Source: Arthrobacter sp. NIO-1057 (lineage in GTDB: Bacteria; Actinomycetota; Actinomycetes; Actinomycetales; Micrococcaceae). Taken from it: DNA of 64,000 bases. Position numbers and translations under genes: made by a program. Positions within the stretch are counted from its first letter, which is position 1; every line of letters starts with the position of its first letter. Below, in pieces: positions 18,565 through 27,383 of the stretch. The stretch covers positions 1 to 64,000 of the forward strand of contig NZ_FMAT01000007.1 in NCBI RefSeq assembly GCF_900094805.1, in the 5' to 3' direction. The notes under the pieces were generated by a model. It worked only from the letters and a program-made list of their open reading frames with translations. It did not search any database and was not told the DNA's origin.

Positions 18565-18852
18565 ATTCAAGCTTTCTCTCTGATTCGCACGCCACGAGCC
18601 GTGGCGCTGGGTCTCGCCGAGCCAGGAGGAAGTCCGCACCGCGCAGGGCCATCGTTCTGGCCTGCAACCACCGGTGAATCCGCACGGAATCATTCCGGGG
18701 AATCAGCTGGAGGGGAAATCTAAACTGTCGACGCATGCATCCGGTCAAATCCGGAGGCGCACAAGTATCCACTCTACAGTGCTTGAACCTGATTGGCCTG
18801 TGACCATCCCCGATTTGCCCTTGATACGCCGGAGACTTTCACCACGTTCCCG

Positions 18853-20991
18853 CTACTTGCTGGCGCCAATTTTGCGTGCCAATTTGGAGGGCCACCAGAC
18901 CTTTGGCCCAATCTCCTCCACCAGTGCTGGCACTAGCAGGCTGCGGACAATAAAAGTGTCAAGAAGCACGCCGAAGGCAACAATGAACCCCAGTTGTCCC
19001 AGGAACATGATGGGTACAACCCCTAGTGCGGCGAAGGTTGCTGCAAGGACAACACCTGCAGATGTGATCACGCCGCCGGTGACCTGCAGCCCGCGGCGCA
19101 TGCCTTCATAGGTGCCGATCTTCAAGGACTCCTCGCGCACTCTAGTCATGAGGAAAATGTTGTAATCCACGCCCAGCGCTACCAGGAATACAAAGCCGAA
19201 CAACGGCACCGAAGGATCCGCGCCAACATAGTTGAAGACATTATTGAAGACCAACGCGCTAACACCCATGGCCGTTCCATAGGAGAGCACCGTGGTGATC
19301 ATCAAGAGCAATGGCGCGAGCACCGAGCGCAAGAGCAGCATCAGAATCACAAAGATCGCGCCCAGAGACGTGGGGATGATCTTGTAGAGGTCCGCCTGCG
19401 CCGTTGCATTGGTATCGAGCTGCGTAGCGGTGGTGCCGCCAACCAGCGCTTGCGAATTGACCTGGTGCACTGCATCGCGCAGCGCAACGATAGTTTGCTT
19501 GGCCTCATCGGAGTCGGCGGCATCGGCCAGGGTCACAGAAATGAGGTTCCGCCCCTGGACCTCATACGGCTCAATTCCGCGCTCGGCAAGTGCAGGGCCG
19601 CCATTTTCGGCCTGCAGGTACGCTGAGTCAACGCCCGTCACATCAAGAGCCTTGTCCAGGGTTGCCTGGGCATCTGCTTGATCAACAATCACCGTTGCCG
19701 GGGAGCCAGTTCCTCCCGGGAAATGCTCGCCCAGCGCTACCTGGCCATCCCGGGCTTCGGAACCGCCAACCACCAGTTCGCTTTGAGGCACTCCGTGGGC
19801 CTTGAGCCCGGTGACACCCAGCACTCCCGCGGCCAAGACGACAACAGTGATCATCCAAATCGGCCGTGGATGCCGGGCGACAAATCCAGCGATCCTGCCC
19901 CACAGGCCCGCCGGGATCCCCGGGTCTTGGGGAGCGCTTTGAGGCTTGGGAGCAAATGGCCAGTAGGCGGCCCTGCCCAAGAGCCCCAGTACTGCTGGCA
20001 AGAAGGTCAGTGCGGCAATAATCGAGAAGATGATGCCCGAAGCGCCGATGGGCCCCAGAGCCTTGTTGGAGTTCAAATCCGAGAAGAGCAGACATAGTAG
20101 GCCCACGGTGACGGTGCCACCCGACGCGACAATCGGCTCCAGCGAGCTCTTGAACGCCGTGGACACTGCCTGCCACTTGTCAGCGCCGGCGACCAAGGCT
20201 TCCTTGTGCCGTGCGACAAAGAGCAACGAGTAATCCGTGGCCGCGCCAATCACCAGAATGGAAAGGATGCCTTGGGCCTGGCCATCCAACCGGATCCAGC
20301 CTTCCGAGGCCATGAAATACACGCTCAGAATCGCGGCGCAGAGGGCAACCATCGAGGTCATCAGCACCGTGATGGGCAGCAACAACGAGCGATAGACCAG
20401 CAGCAGGATAACCAGCACCGCTGCCAGTGCCACGCCCAGCAGCACACCGTCGATGCCGCCGAAGGCCTCAGCCAAGTCCGCGCTGAACCCTGCCGGTCCC
20501 GTCACGTAGGCAGTGGTGCCTTCGGGCTTTTCCGCGGCGATCAGGGAGCGCAGTTCCTCCACGCCTTCTTTGGCTTCGGTCTCGCCGGAGATTGGTACGA
20601 GCAGTTCAGCAGCTTGCCCGTCCTTGGAAATAAACGGTCCAACCACATCCCCTTCGAGGTATGTGAAGCCGGCAAGCTTTTCGGCGAGCGCAGTGACGGC
20701 AGAAGCCTCGAGTTCCCCCGTGCCGGTTAGGACCACGACGGCGGGGATCGCTTCAGAAGTTTGGAATTTGTTCTGCCATTCAAGGGCCCGGGTGGCTTCT
20801 GCGCTGGCCGGAAGGAAAGAGGTCTGGTCATTGGTCTGGACTTCGGAAAGCTTCCCGAAAGTGGGTCCGCCAAGTCCAGCCACGCCGAGCCATAGCAGAA
20901 TCAAGACAGCGTAGATTCCAGCTCTTATACCTATGCTTTTTCTTTTTCTGGTAGTGGACGAGCCGTTTGCTAGCTGGGTTTGTTGTGGCAC
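18853..20991 (-). CDS. MMPL/RND family exporter
   Basis: A 712-residue integral membrane protein with the RND layout of the MMPL family: two halves, each with one N-terminal helix, a large extracytoplasmic loop and five clustered helices. The GAATDYSLLFVARHKE and GVDYNIFLMTRVREE segments are the conserved proton-relay motifs of helices 4 and 10. MMPL proteins export lipids or drugs. The substrate here is unknown. GTG 20991 is supported by GAGGAAA 7 bases upstream. It is divergent from a MarR gene across 130 bp containing a palindrome, the usual arrangement of a locally controlled drug exporter. Confidence 0.9.
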   Translation of the reverse strand: MPQQTQLANGSSTTRKRKSIGIRAGIYAVLILLWLGVAGLGGPTFGKLSEVQTNDQTSFLPASAEATRALEWQNKFQTSEAIPAVVVLTGTGELEASAVTALAEKLAGFTYLEGDVVGPFISKDGQAAELLVPISGETEAKEGVEELRSLIAAEKPEGTTAYVTGPAGFSADLAEAFGGIDGVLLGVALAAVLVILLLVYRSLLLPITVLMTSMVALCAAILSVYFMASEGWIRLDGQAQGILSILVIGAATDYSLLFVARHKEALVAGADKWQAVSTAFKSSLEPIVASGGTVTVGLLCLLFSDLNSNKALGPIGASGIIFSIIAALTFLPAVLGLLGRAAYWPFAPKPQSAPQDPGIPAGLWGRIAGFVARHPRPIWMITVVVLAAGVLGVTGLKAHGVPQSELVVGGSEARDGQVALGEHFPGGTGSPATVIVDQADAQATLDKALDVTGVDSAYLQAENGGPALAERGIEPYEVQGRNLISVTLADAADSDEAKQTIVALRDAVHQVNSQALVGGTTATQLDTNATAQADLYKIIPTSLGAIFVILMLLLRSVLAPLLLMITTVLSYGTAMGVSALVFNNVFNYVGADPSVPLFGFVFLVALGVDYNIFLMTRVREESLKIGTYEGMRRGLQVTGGVITSAGVVLAATFAALGVVPIMFLGQLGFIVAFGVLLDTFIVRSLLVPALVEEIGPKVWWPSKLARKIGASK

Positions 20992-21060
20992 TTTCGCGTT
21001 TCCTCATTCATAGTCGCGCTCTGCGCATCGATCCTCGACGTGAATCCAACATTACCCTAT

Positions 21061-21081
21061 ATAGTTCCACCATCGAACTAT
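21061..21081. promoter_or_regulatory. Palindromic operator between MMPL and MarR genes
   Basis: ATAGTTC-N7-GAACTAT is a perfect 7+7 inverted repeat between the divergent genes. Its size and half-site shape suit a MarR dimer. It would overlap promoters in both directions. Confidence 0.7.
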
Positions 21082-21108
21082 TTTTTCTGGACACGGGCCA
21101 AAACGGTT

Positions 21109-21121
21109 TAGGATTGCGGCT
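21109..21121 (+). promoter_or_regulatory. Leaderless-type -10 element before the MarR gene
   Basis: TAGGAT (21109-21114) ends 7 bases before ATG 21122, and no Shine-Dalgarno is present. A TGGACA about 15 bases upstream could serve as the -35. Confidence 0.5.
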
Positions 21122-21634
21122 ATGACTGCAAGCGACTACCAGCAGCTGGTGGTGCTCCTACAGGAATTCAGCCAAGCGAGCGACCGGTATGTTGAATCCA
21201 CCGGCGCGCAATTCGGCACGCACCGAACGGACATGAATGCCCTGTCCATCATCATGAAATACCAGCAACGCGGAGCACTTCCATCTCCCAAAGACCTCAG
21301 CAATGAATTGCAACTCAGTTCTCCGGCCACCACCGCTATGCTGGATAGACTCTCCCGTCTCGGCCTAATTGAACGCCTGCGTTCCGATCATGACCGACGG
21401 GTCATGCGCATCTCACCGACGGAGAAAGCCTGGACCAAAGGTCGTGAAATGTTCATGCCCTTAGGGATGAAAATGATGGAAGTCATCGGCAACTACAACG
21501 AGAACGAACTGCAGATCATCACCCGCTTCATGACAGATGCCATTGCCGGTGTGGACAGCGCCCGAGAAGAAGCCGTAACCCAAAGTCCTGGGAATCTTCA
21601 GAACCCACCTATGGGCAATAGCATTGACCGGTGA
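21122..21634 (+). CDS. MarR family transcriptional regulator
   Basis: A 170-residue winged-helix regulator. The recognition helix region is LSNELQLSSPATTAMLDRLSRLGLIER, followed by the wing RSDHDRRVMRISPTEKA, both classic MarR features. The flanking N- and C-terminal helices form the dimer interface. It probably represses the divergent MMPL exporter and its own operon through the palindrome at 21061. The stop overlaps the LysE start (GTGA at 21631-21634), so the two are translationally coupled, and the regulator may control both exporters. The start appears leaderless. Confidence 0.88.
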   Translation: MTASDYQQLVVLLQEFSQASDRYVESTGAQFGTHRTDMNALSIIMKYQQRGALPSPKDLSNELQLSSPATTAMLDRLSRLGLIERLRSDHDRRVMRISPTEKAWTKGREMFMPLGMKMMEVIGNYNENELQIITRFMTDAIAGVDSAREEAVTQSPGNLQNPPMGNSIDR

Positions 21635-22254
21635 CACTTTCACTTTGGTTTTCCCTGCTCACTGCCTGCATCGTCATTAGCTTCACGCCCGGCGCTGGTG
21701 CCATCAACACCATGAATAATTCGATGCGCCAGGGCTGGCGAACTTCGATTTGGGGCATCTTGGGCCAGCAAATCGCCTTGCTGATCCACGTGGTGATTGT
21801 TGCGGCAGGTGTGGGAATTCTTGTAGCAAATAGCCCCACGCTTTTTGCCATCATCCGCTACGCCGGTGCGGCCTACCTCGTGTATTTGGGGATCCGTATG
21901 TTGTTGTCCAAACCCGACGTAGCATCAGACGGAACGACGACCGGGCATCGATTGACCCGTCGCGCCATGGTTAACCGCGGCATCCTCGTCAACCTGCTGA
22001 ATCCCAAAGCCATCGTTTTCTTCTTGGCCTTCACCCCACAATTCATCAACACAGATCAGCCATTACTCGGCCAATATGCGTTGTATATCGGTACGGTCAT
22101 CGTCGTTGACATCCTGGTCATGTTCTTCTTCTTCGCCGGTACAGCCCGTACTTTCCAGCGTTTTACCGCCACCTATCGGGGCGCAAAAATGCTCAATCTC
22201 CTCTTTGGTGTCCTGTTTATTCTTGTTGCACTACTGCTATTGCTCATGCACTAA
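21631..22254 (+). CDS. LysE/RhtB family amino acid exporter
   Basis: A 207-residue membrane protein with about six transmembrane helices. The conserved N-terminal TPGAGAINTMNNSMRQGWR and the central NLLNPKAIVFFLAFTPQFI are the two LysE/RhtB signatures. Family members export amino acids or related metabolites. The exact substrate is not predictable. GTG 21631 overlaps the marR stop by four bases. A hairpin follows at 22293-22321. Confidence 0.88.
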   Translation: MTLSLWFSLLTACIVISFTPGAGAINTMNNSMRQGWRTSIWGILGQQIALLIHVVIVAAGVGILVANSPTLFAIIRYAGAAYLVYLGIRMLLSKPDVASDGTTTGHRLTRRAMVNRGILVNLLNPKAIVFFLAFTPQFINTDQPLLGQYALYIGTVIVVDILVMFFFFAGTARTFQRFTATYRGAKMLNLLFGVLFILVALLLLLMH

Positions 22255-22292
22255 AGAGTTTCGTCTCAGAATCGTTACCGATTTATGCCCGA

Positions 22293-22321
22293 CTTTCGGG
22301 CGCGTAGCTATCGCCCGAAAG
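22293..22321 (+). terminator. Hairpin after the lysE-like gene
   Basis: CTTTCGGGCG pairs perfectly with CGCCCGAAAG around a 9-nt loop, 38 bases after the stop and 24 bases before the phosphatase gene. It is followed by CGTTTGTG. Confidence 0.65.
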
Positions 22322-22333
22322 CGTTTGTGCCCA

Positions 22334-22345
22334 TAGACTGATGCC
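22334..22345 (+). promoter_or_regulatory. Leaderless-type -10 element before the phosphatase gene
   Basis: TAGACT (22334-22339) is followed by exactly six bases and ATG 22346. No Shine-Dalgarno is present. Confidence 0.5.
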
Positions 22346-22855
22346 ATGTTCCGGATAATGATTGTGTGCACGGGAAATATCTGCCGTTCGCCTATGGCCG
22401 AGTACATGCTCAAGGACGCCCTGGAAAACGCAGATGTCAACGAGGTACAGGTACTCTCACGAGCCATCACCGACGGTGAAGTCGGCAATCCTATTGATGA
22501 GCGCGCCGCCAGCATCCTGCACAGTCACGGATTGGACGCCGCAGAACATGTCGCCGCCCAGATTGACGCTGAAGAACTGGCCGACATGGATCTTGTTCTG
22601 GCCATGGACACAGACCACTTCGAAGAACTTGTCCCTGAGCTAGCTGACATTGATCCTTCACAACGTCCACAGCTACGCATGTTCCGCTCCTTTGATCCGC
22701 AGACCGCCAACGCACCACATGAACGTCAAGGCGTTTATGATCCCTGGTACGGCGATGCCGGTGACTTCCGTGAGACTTGGAAACTCATCTCAGCTTCCCT
22801 GCCAGCCCTTGTAGATTACGTGCGGAGTAATATCGCTTCTCGTGGAAACCGCTAG
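22346..22855 (+). CDS. Low-molecular-weight protein-tyrosine phosphatase
   Basis: A 169-residue phosphatase. The P-loop CTGNICRS at residues 8-15 gives the catalytic C8 and R14 of the CX5R motif. The general-acid Asp is in DPWYGDAGDF near residue 132, as in PtpA/Wzb-type enzymes. It could act on tyrosine- or arginine-phosphorylated proteins. The target is unknown. Its 3' end overlaps the start of the kinase-PabB gene by 14 bases, so both are probably on one transcript. The start is apparently leaderless. Confidence 0.9.
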   Translation: MFRIMIVCTGNICRSPMAEYMLKDALENADVNEVQVLSRAITDGEVGNPIDERAASILHSHGLDAAEHVAAQIDAEELADMDLVLAMDTDHFEELVPELADIDPSQRPQLRMFRSFDPQTANAPHERQGVYDPWYGDAGDFRETWKLISASLPALVDYVRSNIASRGNR

Positions 22856-24857
22856 ACCAACTTTTATTGCCATTGATGGACGCTCCGGTTCAGGCAAAAG
22901 CACTTTCGCATCAGATCTAGCGCAACACCTTGCAACCACCTCAACCGTGGCTGTGATGCGCCTCGAGGACCTATACCATGGGTGGCACGGCCTTAGCCGC
23001 GCCTGCGAACTCTACGCTCAGCTTCTCCCAGCGCTGGCTTCTGGGCAACCGGTAACCTACCCCACCTGGGATTGGAATACTGACTCTGTAGGCCCACAGC
23101 AGTCTTTTGCTCCGGGTGAGATTGTGATCATCGAGGGGGTGGGTGCACTTAATGATCAAACTCTTGGGTTCATTGATCTCGGTATTTGGCTAGATGCACC
23201 CGAAGATTTTCGACGCGAACGAGCTCTAACGCGCGACGGTCAAACCTACAGGCCCTATTGGGACATATGGGCTGCTCAAGAGCATACCTATCTCCTCGAA
23301 CATTCGCCGCAACACCATGCGAACCTGAGGATCGACACCTCAACGCGCAGTCATCCGCTAACGGCCTTGCTCGAAGCTTCCCGTTTCTTACCCTCTACTA
23401 TTGCCGAGCTCGTTTTGGCGAGCTCCCATGGCAGTAACGCGCCGAAGTTCCGCCAAAGCTACCAAGCACCAGCAGACGTAGCAGCACTCTTTGAAGCGAT
23501 CACCGTGCACATGCCGCATGCTGCGCTCTTAGAGTCCACCAGCCAGCACCTAGAAGACCCGCTGGGACGCAACAGGTACTCCCTCCTAGCCTTCTCCACG
23601 CAGCAACAGCCACCCCTGTTGATGGCCGATGCCAACGGAACAACAATCCAGCTTGAAGGAGTGCACCTTCAATTAGGCCAAAACTTTTTTGATTCACTCC
23701 AAAACCAGTGGCCTCCCGTTGACGCCCAGCACACCGAGTATCCCCTGCCCATGTGGGTTGGATATTTAGGATATGAACTCAAACGAGAGGTCGGGGCCAG
23801 CAATCTCAGCGCGAAAATCGCTCCCGGAGTGAATCGGCCAGATGCGCAGTTCTTCGCTCCTGACACCGTAGTCATTATTGACCATGAACGCGGGCAGATG
23901 CACTTGCACAGCACCAACAAGCCCGGCGCAGAAATCACCATTGTGCTGGGCAATCCACCGCAACAACGTTCCGACCAGAATCTCTGCGTTCCACACTTCA
24001 CCTGTGCCGACACCGCCGCCGGCTATCAGGAAAAGATTCGTCGTGCTCAGCATGAAATCTATGAAGGCAACACCTATGAGGTCTGTCTGACCACCGAACT
24101 GACAGCACAGGTTGAAGACTTTAACCCTTTCGAGGCGTACTATCGCATGCGTCAATCAAGCCCAGCACCCTTCGCCCACTACCTACGGTTACCCGCCCTT
24201 GAGGTCGCCAGCATCTCGCCCGAACGCTTCCTTGCTCTATCTAAGAACGCTGAATTGCGTGCCGAACCGATCAAGGGCACCAGACCCCGTGGCATTGACG
24301 AAGAAAGCGATCTCGCGCTAAAACACGATCTGGCCACACATCCCAAAGACCGGGCCGAGAACATTATGATCGTTGATCTATTGCGCAACGACCTGTCGCA
24401 TCATGCGGTGCCAGGCTCCGTACGAGTCGCTCGCCTGTGCTCGGTGGAAAGCTACGCCACGGTCCACCAGATGGTCTCCACCATTGATGCCACCCTAAAA
24501 TCTCCAGAGCTTGCAGCCGATGCTCTGCGCGAAGCATTCCCTCCAGGGTCCATGACTGGCGCACCAAAATTGTCCACCATGAACATCTTGGACGAGTTAG
24601 AAGAACATCGAGCCCGCGGCTTGTATTCCGGTGCCGTCGGTTATTTAGGCGCCGATGGTGCTGCAGATTTCTCGGTGGTCATCCGCACGTTGGTCTGCGA
24701 TAAACTTCCAGATCAGTCTTGGCGTCTATCTCTGGGACTCGGTGGAGCCATTACTGCGGACTCAGTGCCCGAAGAGGAATGGGAAGAAGTTATCACGAAG
24801 TCTCGTGGCGTACTTCAAGCGCTGGGAGCTACCTTCCCTATATCTACTGCAAGGTAG
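22842..24857 (+). CDS. pabB: P-loop kinase-like domain fused to aminodeoxychorismate synthase component I (PabB)
   Basis: A 671-residue fusion. Residues 1-190 are a uridine-kinase-like P-loop domain with Walker A GRSGSGKS (13-20), LEDLYHGW after strand 2, and a Walker-B-like EIVIIEGV (93-100). Residues about 205-670 are a chorismate-binding enzyme: N-terminal beta domain, then PIKGTRPRG (476-484), ENIMIVDLLRNDLS and PPGSMTGAPK. The Lys in PIKGT (K478) marks PabB and not TrpE, where Ala is usual. PabB makes 4-amino-4-deoxychorismate for folate, with ammonia from a PabA partner not seen here. GTG 22842 overlaps the phosphatase gene by 14 bases. The end overlaps the convergent cls by 14 bases. 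The kinase substrate is unknown. Confidence 0.88.
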   Translation: METARPTFIAIDGRSGSGKSTFASDLAQHLATTSTVAVMRLEDLYHGWHGLSRACELYAQLLPALASGQPVTYPTWDWNTDSVGPQQSFAPGEIVIIEGVGALNDQTLGFIDLGIWLDAPEDFRRERALTRDGQTYRPYWDIWAAQEHTYLLEHSPQHHANLRIDTSTRSHPLTALLEASRFLPSTIAELVLASSHGSNAPKFRQSYQAPADVAALFEAITVHMPHAALLESTSQHLEDPLGRNRYSLLAFSTQQQPPLLMADANGTTIQLEGVHLQLGQNFFDSLQNQWPPVDAQHTEYPLPMWVGYLGYELKREVGASNLSAKIAPGVNRPDAQFFAPDTVVIIDHERGQMHLHSTNKPGAEITIVLGNPPQQRSDQNLCVPHFTCADTAAGYQEKIRRAQHEIYEGNTYEVCLTTELTAQVEDFNPFEAYYRMRQSSPAPFAHYLRLPALEVASISPERFLALSKNAELRAEPIKGTRPRGIDEESDLALKHDLATHPKDRAENIMIVDLLRNDLSHHAVPGSVRVARLCSVESYATVHQMVSTIDATLKSPELAADALREAFPPGSMTGAPKLSTMNILDELEEHRARGLYSGAVGYLGADGAADFSVVIRTLVCDKLPDQSWRLSLGLGGAITADSVPEEEWEEVITKSRGVLQALGATFPISTAR

Positions 24858-26340
24858 CGGTCAAGCGCGCGACGTTATCGATCCACCGTTGCATGCGAGG
24901 ACGACGACGCCATTGCGACAGCGTGATCTCCGAGGAAATTTCACGGTAGTGGTTTTGCACTTCGTTCACAGCGTTGACCATCTCTTTGCCCAAGAGCATG
25001 ACTGAGATTTCCATGTTCAAGCTGAACGAACGCATATCCATGTTTGAGGATCCCACCACGGCAACATCATCATCCACCGTAAAGCACTTGGTATGTAGCA
25101 CCATCGGCGCCGGGTAACAGTGAATGCGGACTCCAGCTTCTAGAAGTTGCTGGTAGTAGGACTGCTGTGCATGGTGCACCAGGAACTGATCCCCTTCTTC
25201 ACAGACAAATAGCTCTACCTCTACGCCACGCTGTGCAGCTGTGGTAATCGCATAAAGCAAAGAATCGTCAGGAACGAAGTACGGACTGGTAATTTCCAAT
25301 CGCTCCGAAGCCGAGTAGATCAGCGTGTTAAACAGGCGCAGGTTATTTTCCGTGCCGAAGCCGGGACCACTAGGAAGTAACTGAGCTAAGGTCGCCCCGG
25401 GACGCTCCTCATAGGCTAGGGGGTGCCGTGCCTCATTCATGTCCATCAGCACTTCTTGGTCATCGTCCTCTTGCCACCAGTCAATAGCAAAAGTCACGTC
25501 CAAGCTACGTACGAGCGGACCTTCGATGCGCAGCATCATTTCGACCCATTCACGCCCGATTTTGTGCGAGGACTTGCGCTTGTAGCCAGGCTCAATCAGA
25601 TTCTGGCTCCCGGTAAATCCAATCTCGCCGTCAATCACCAAAATCTTGCGGTGGTTACGCAAATCCGGACGACGCCAACGTCGGCCAATCAAGTCAATAG
25701 GAAGCATCGGACGCCAGTTGATACCGGACTTGTTGAGCCGCTTCTTCAGCTCACCATAGCCCTTAACACGTAGGGTTCCCAGGTGATCAAAGAGCAGACG
25801 CACGTGCACCCCGCGCTGTACGGCGCGCTCCAGTGCTTCTAGAACCGGCCCGACATATTCTTCGTCATCACCCATGATGTAGAACTGGATGTGCACGTAG
25901 CGAGTCGCCTTATCGATTTCCTCCCGCATCGCTTCCATGGAGGAGCGATAGTCAGAAATAACCTTGACGCTGTTACCGCCTTCGAGGGGCATCGCACCAA
26001 GGTTTCGGTTGAGCATCACCGCTGATTCAACCCACTCTTCTTGAGAGTGGAATTCCTCGGGCATTTGCATGTGCCTGGTGGCATCCATGATCTGTTCATG
26101 GGCACGTTGCTGTTTTTCTAGCCGGCGGCGAGAAAGACGCGGATTAGCAAAGAGCCAATAGGCCAACAGCCCAACTACAGGAAGGAAGAAAATCGCCAAC
26201 AGCCAGGCCATGGCAGTGGTAGGGCGACGGTTGCCTGGGACAATACCAATCATGAAGTACCGGACTGCGAGTTCGATTGCGACCAGAATGCTCCACAGCA
26301 CGCCACCGATTTGTACCAGTACTTCATTACTCGGCAACAC
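24844..26340 (-). CDS. cls: Cardiolipin synthase
   Basis: A membrane-bound phospholipase-D-superfamily enzyme that joins two phosphatidylglycerols into cardiolipin. Of 498 residues, two N-terminal helices form the PLDc_N domain (RPTTAMAWLLAIFFLPVVGLL). Two HxKxxxxD motifs follow: HRKILVIDG in the first half and HTKCFTVDD in the second, each with the downstream GS(Q/S)N. The 3' end overlaps the convergent pabB gene by 14 bases. It is transcribed away from pabC across a 167-bp gap. Clear family member. Confidence 0.92.
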   Translation of the reverse strand: MLPSNEVLVQIGGVLWSILVAIELAVRYFMIGIVPGNRRPTTAMAWLLAIFFLPVVGLLAYWLFANPRLSRRRLEKQQRAHEQIMDATRHMQMPEEFHSQEEWVESAVMLNRNLGAMPLEGGNSVKVISDYRSSMEAMREEIDKATRYVHIQFYIMGDDEEYVGPVLEALERAVQRGVHVRLLFDHLGTLRVKGYGELKKRLNKSGINWRPMLPIDLIGRRWRRPDLRNHRKILVIDGEIGFTGSQNLIEPGYKRKSSHKIGREWVEMMLRIEGPLVRSLDVTFAIDWWQEDDDQEVLMDMNEARHPLAYEERPGATLAQLLPSGPGFGTENNLRLFNTLIYSASERLEITSPYFVPDDSLLYAITTAAQRGVEVELFVCEEGDQFLVHHAQQSYYQQLLEAGVRIHCYPAPMVLHTKCFTVDDDVAVVGSSNMDMRSFSLNMEISVMLLGKEMVNAVNEVQNHYREISSEITLSQWRRRPRMQRWIDNVARLTATLQ

Positions 26341-26495
26341 TATGGAACACCCCTTGGTTACGCACGATGATCGTCGCTATTTCCGGCTCTGATCTGCGTA
26401 AGACAGCTCAAATTCCTCCGCCTAGCTTATCTAAAATTCACCACCTTGTCTGAACTTACGTGTATAGAAAGGTCACGGAAGTGCCAAGGGTTCGA

Positions 26496-26507
26496 TAATC
26501 TGTAGGT
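26496..26507 (+). promoter_or_regulatory. Leaderless-type -10 element before pabC
   Basis: TAATCT (26496-26501), then six bases, then ATG 26508. The AGG within the six bases is too close to the ATG to act as a Shine-Dalgarno. Confidence 0.5.
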
Positions 26508-27383
26508 ATGAGCTCACTTGTATTCTTGGATCCGGCCTATCCGGCAGGCTACTTGGCCGACATTACCGCACCACAACTTCCAGTGACCGCGCAGGGAGTC
26601 ACCCGTGGTGATGGTGTCTTCGAATCGATGCTCTACACCAACCAAGCAGTGCGAAAATTTGAGGCACATCTATCCCGCTTGGCCACCTCAGCCGAGATCG
26701 CCGATCTGATCATTCCAGATGCACGCAGCTGGTACGCGGCCGTAGATACTGCAGTGGCCGACTTTGATGCCAATGGAGGTGCCGAAGAAGCCGTCGTCAA
26801 GCTCATCGCAGCGCGTGGGGAACACGATGAGGACCCAGCGATCTGCTGGGTGACTGTCACTCCGGCTCCAGCGCTGGGCAAGGAACAACGGGAAACCGGT
26901 GTTGACGTGTTGTTGCTGGACCGCGGTTATGATTCAAAGCTTGCTGAACGCGCCCCGTGGCTCATGATGGGGGCGAAGACCCTGTCCTACTCCGTGAATA
27001 TGGCGGCTCTACGCTACGCCCGTAAGCACGGCGCCCACGATGTCATTTTTACTTCGGCCGATGGTATCGTCCTCGAAGCTCCCACTTCCACCGTGCTAGT
27101 GGCCCAGCGCGATGGTGAAACCAAGCGTTTGCTGACCCCGATGCTTGAAACTGGCATCCTGCCAGGCACCACCCAGAGCGCCATTTTTGATGCTGCCGCA
27201 CAAGATGGTTGGGAATTGGGATACGGTCCGTTGCGTCCGGAAGATCTCTACCAGGCAGATGGCGTCTGGCTGGTCTCATCGATTCGTTTGCTCACGCCGG
27301 TACGCACCATCGATGCCAAGCCATTGCGTCTAGACGCTGAGCTCCACGAAGAGCTCAGCGCCCTCAGCGACGCAATCCGCTAA
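26508..27383 (+). CDS. pabC: Class IV aminotransferase, probable aminodeoxychorismate lyase
   Basis: A PLP-dependent fold-type IV enzyme of 291 residues. The catalytic Lys is K157 in GAKTLSYSVNMAALRYA. The cofactor Glu is in VLEAPTSTVLV, and the phosphate-binding loop LETGILPGTTQSAI is present. These fit both branched-chain/D-amino acid aminotransferases and 4-amino-4-deoxychorismate lyase. The neighbourhood (pabB 1.6 kb away on the same strand) favours PabC, which releases p-aminobenzoate. Its TAA overlaps the stop of the convergent ECF gene within CTAA at 27380-27383. The start is apparently leaderless. Confidence 0.8.
   Translation: MSSLVFLDPAYPAGYLADITAPQLPVTAQGVTRGDGVFESMLYTNQAVRKFEAHLSRLATSAEIADLIIPDARSWYAAVDTAVADFDANGGAEEAVVKLIAARGEHDEDPAICWVTVTPAPALGKEQRETGVDVLLLDRGYDSKLAERAPWLMMGAKTLSYSVNMAALRYARKHGAHDVIFTSADGIVLEAPTSTVLVAQRDGETKRLLTPMLETGILPGTTQSAIFDAAAQDGWELGYGPLRPEDLYQADGVWLVSSIRLLTPVRTIDAKPLRLDAELHEELSALSDAIR

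Noticed and set aside
22842-23420. The kinase-like part of the PabB fusion as a separate gene
   Set aside because: There is no stop codon, start signal or frame shift between the two parts, and the linker is in the same frame throughout.
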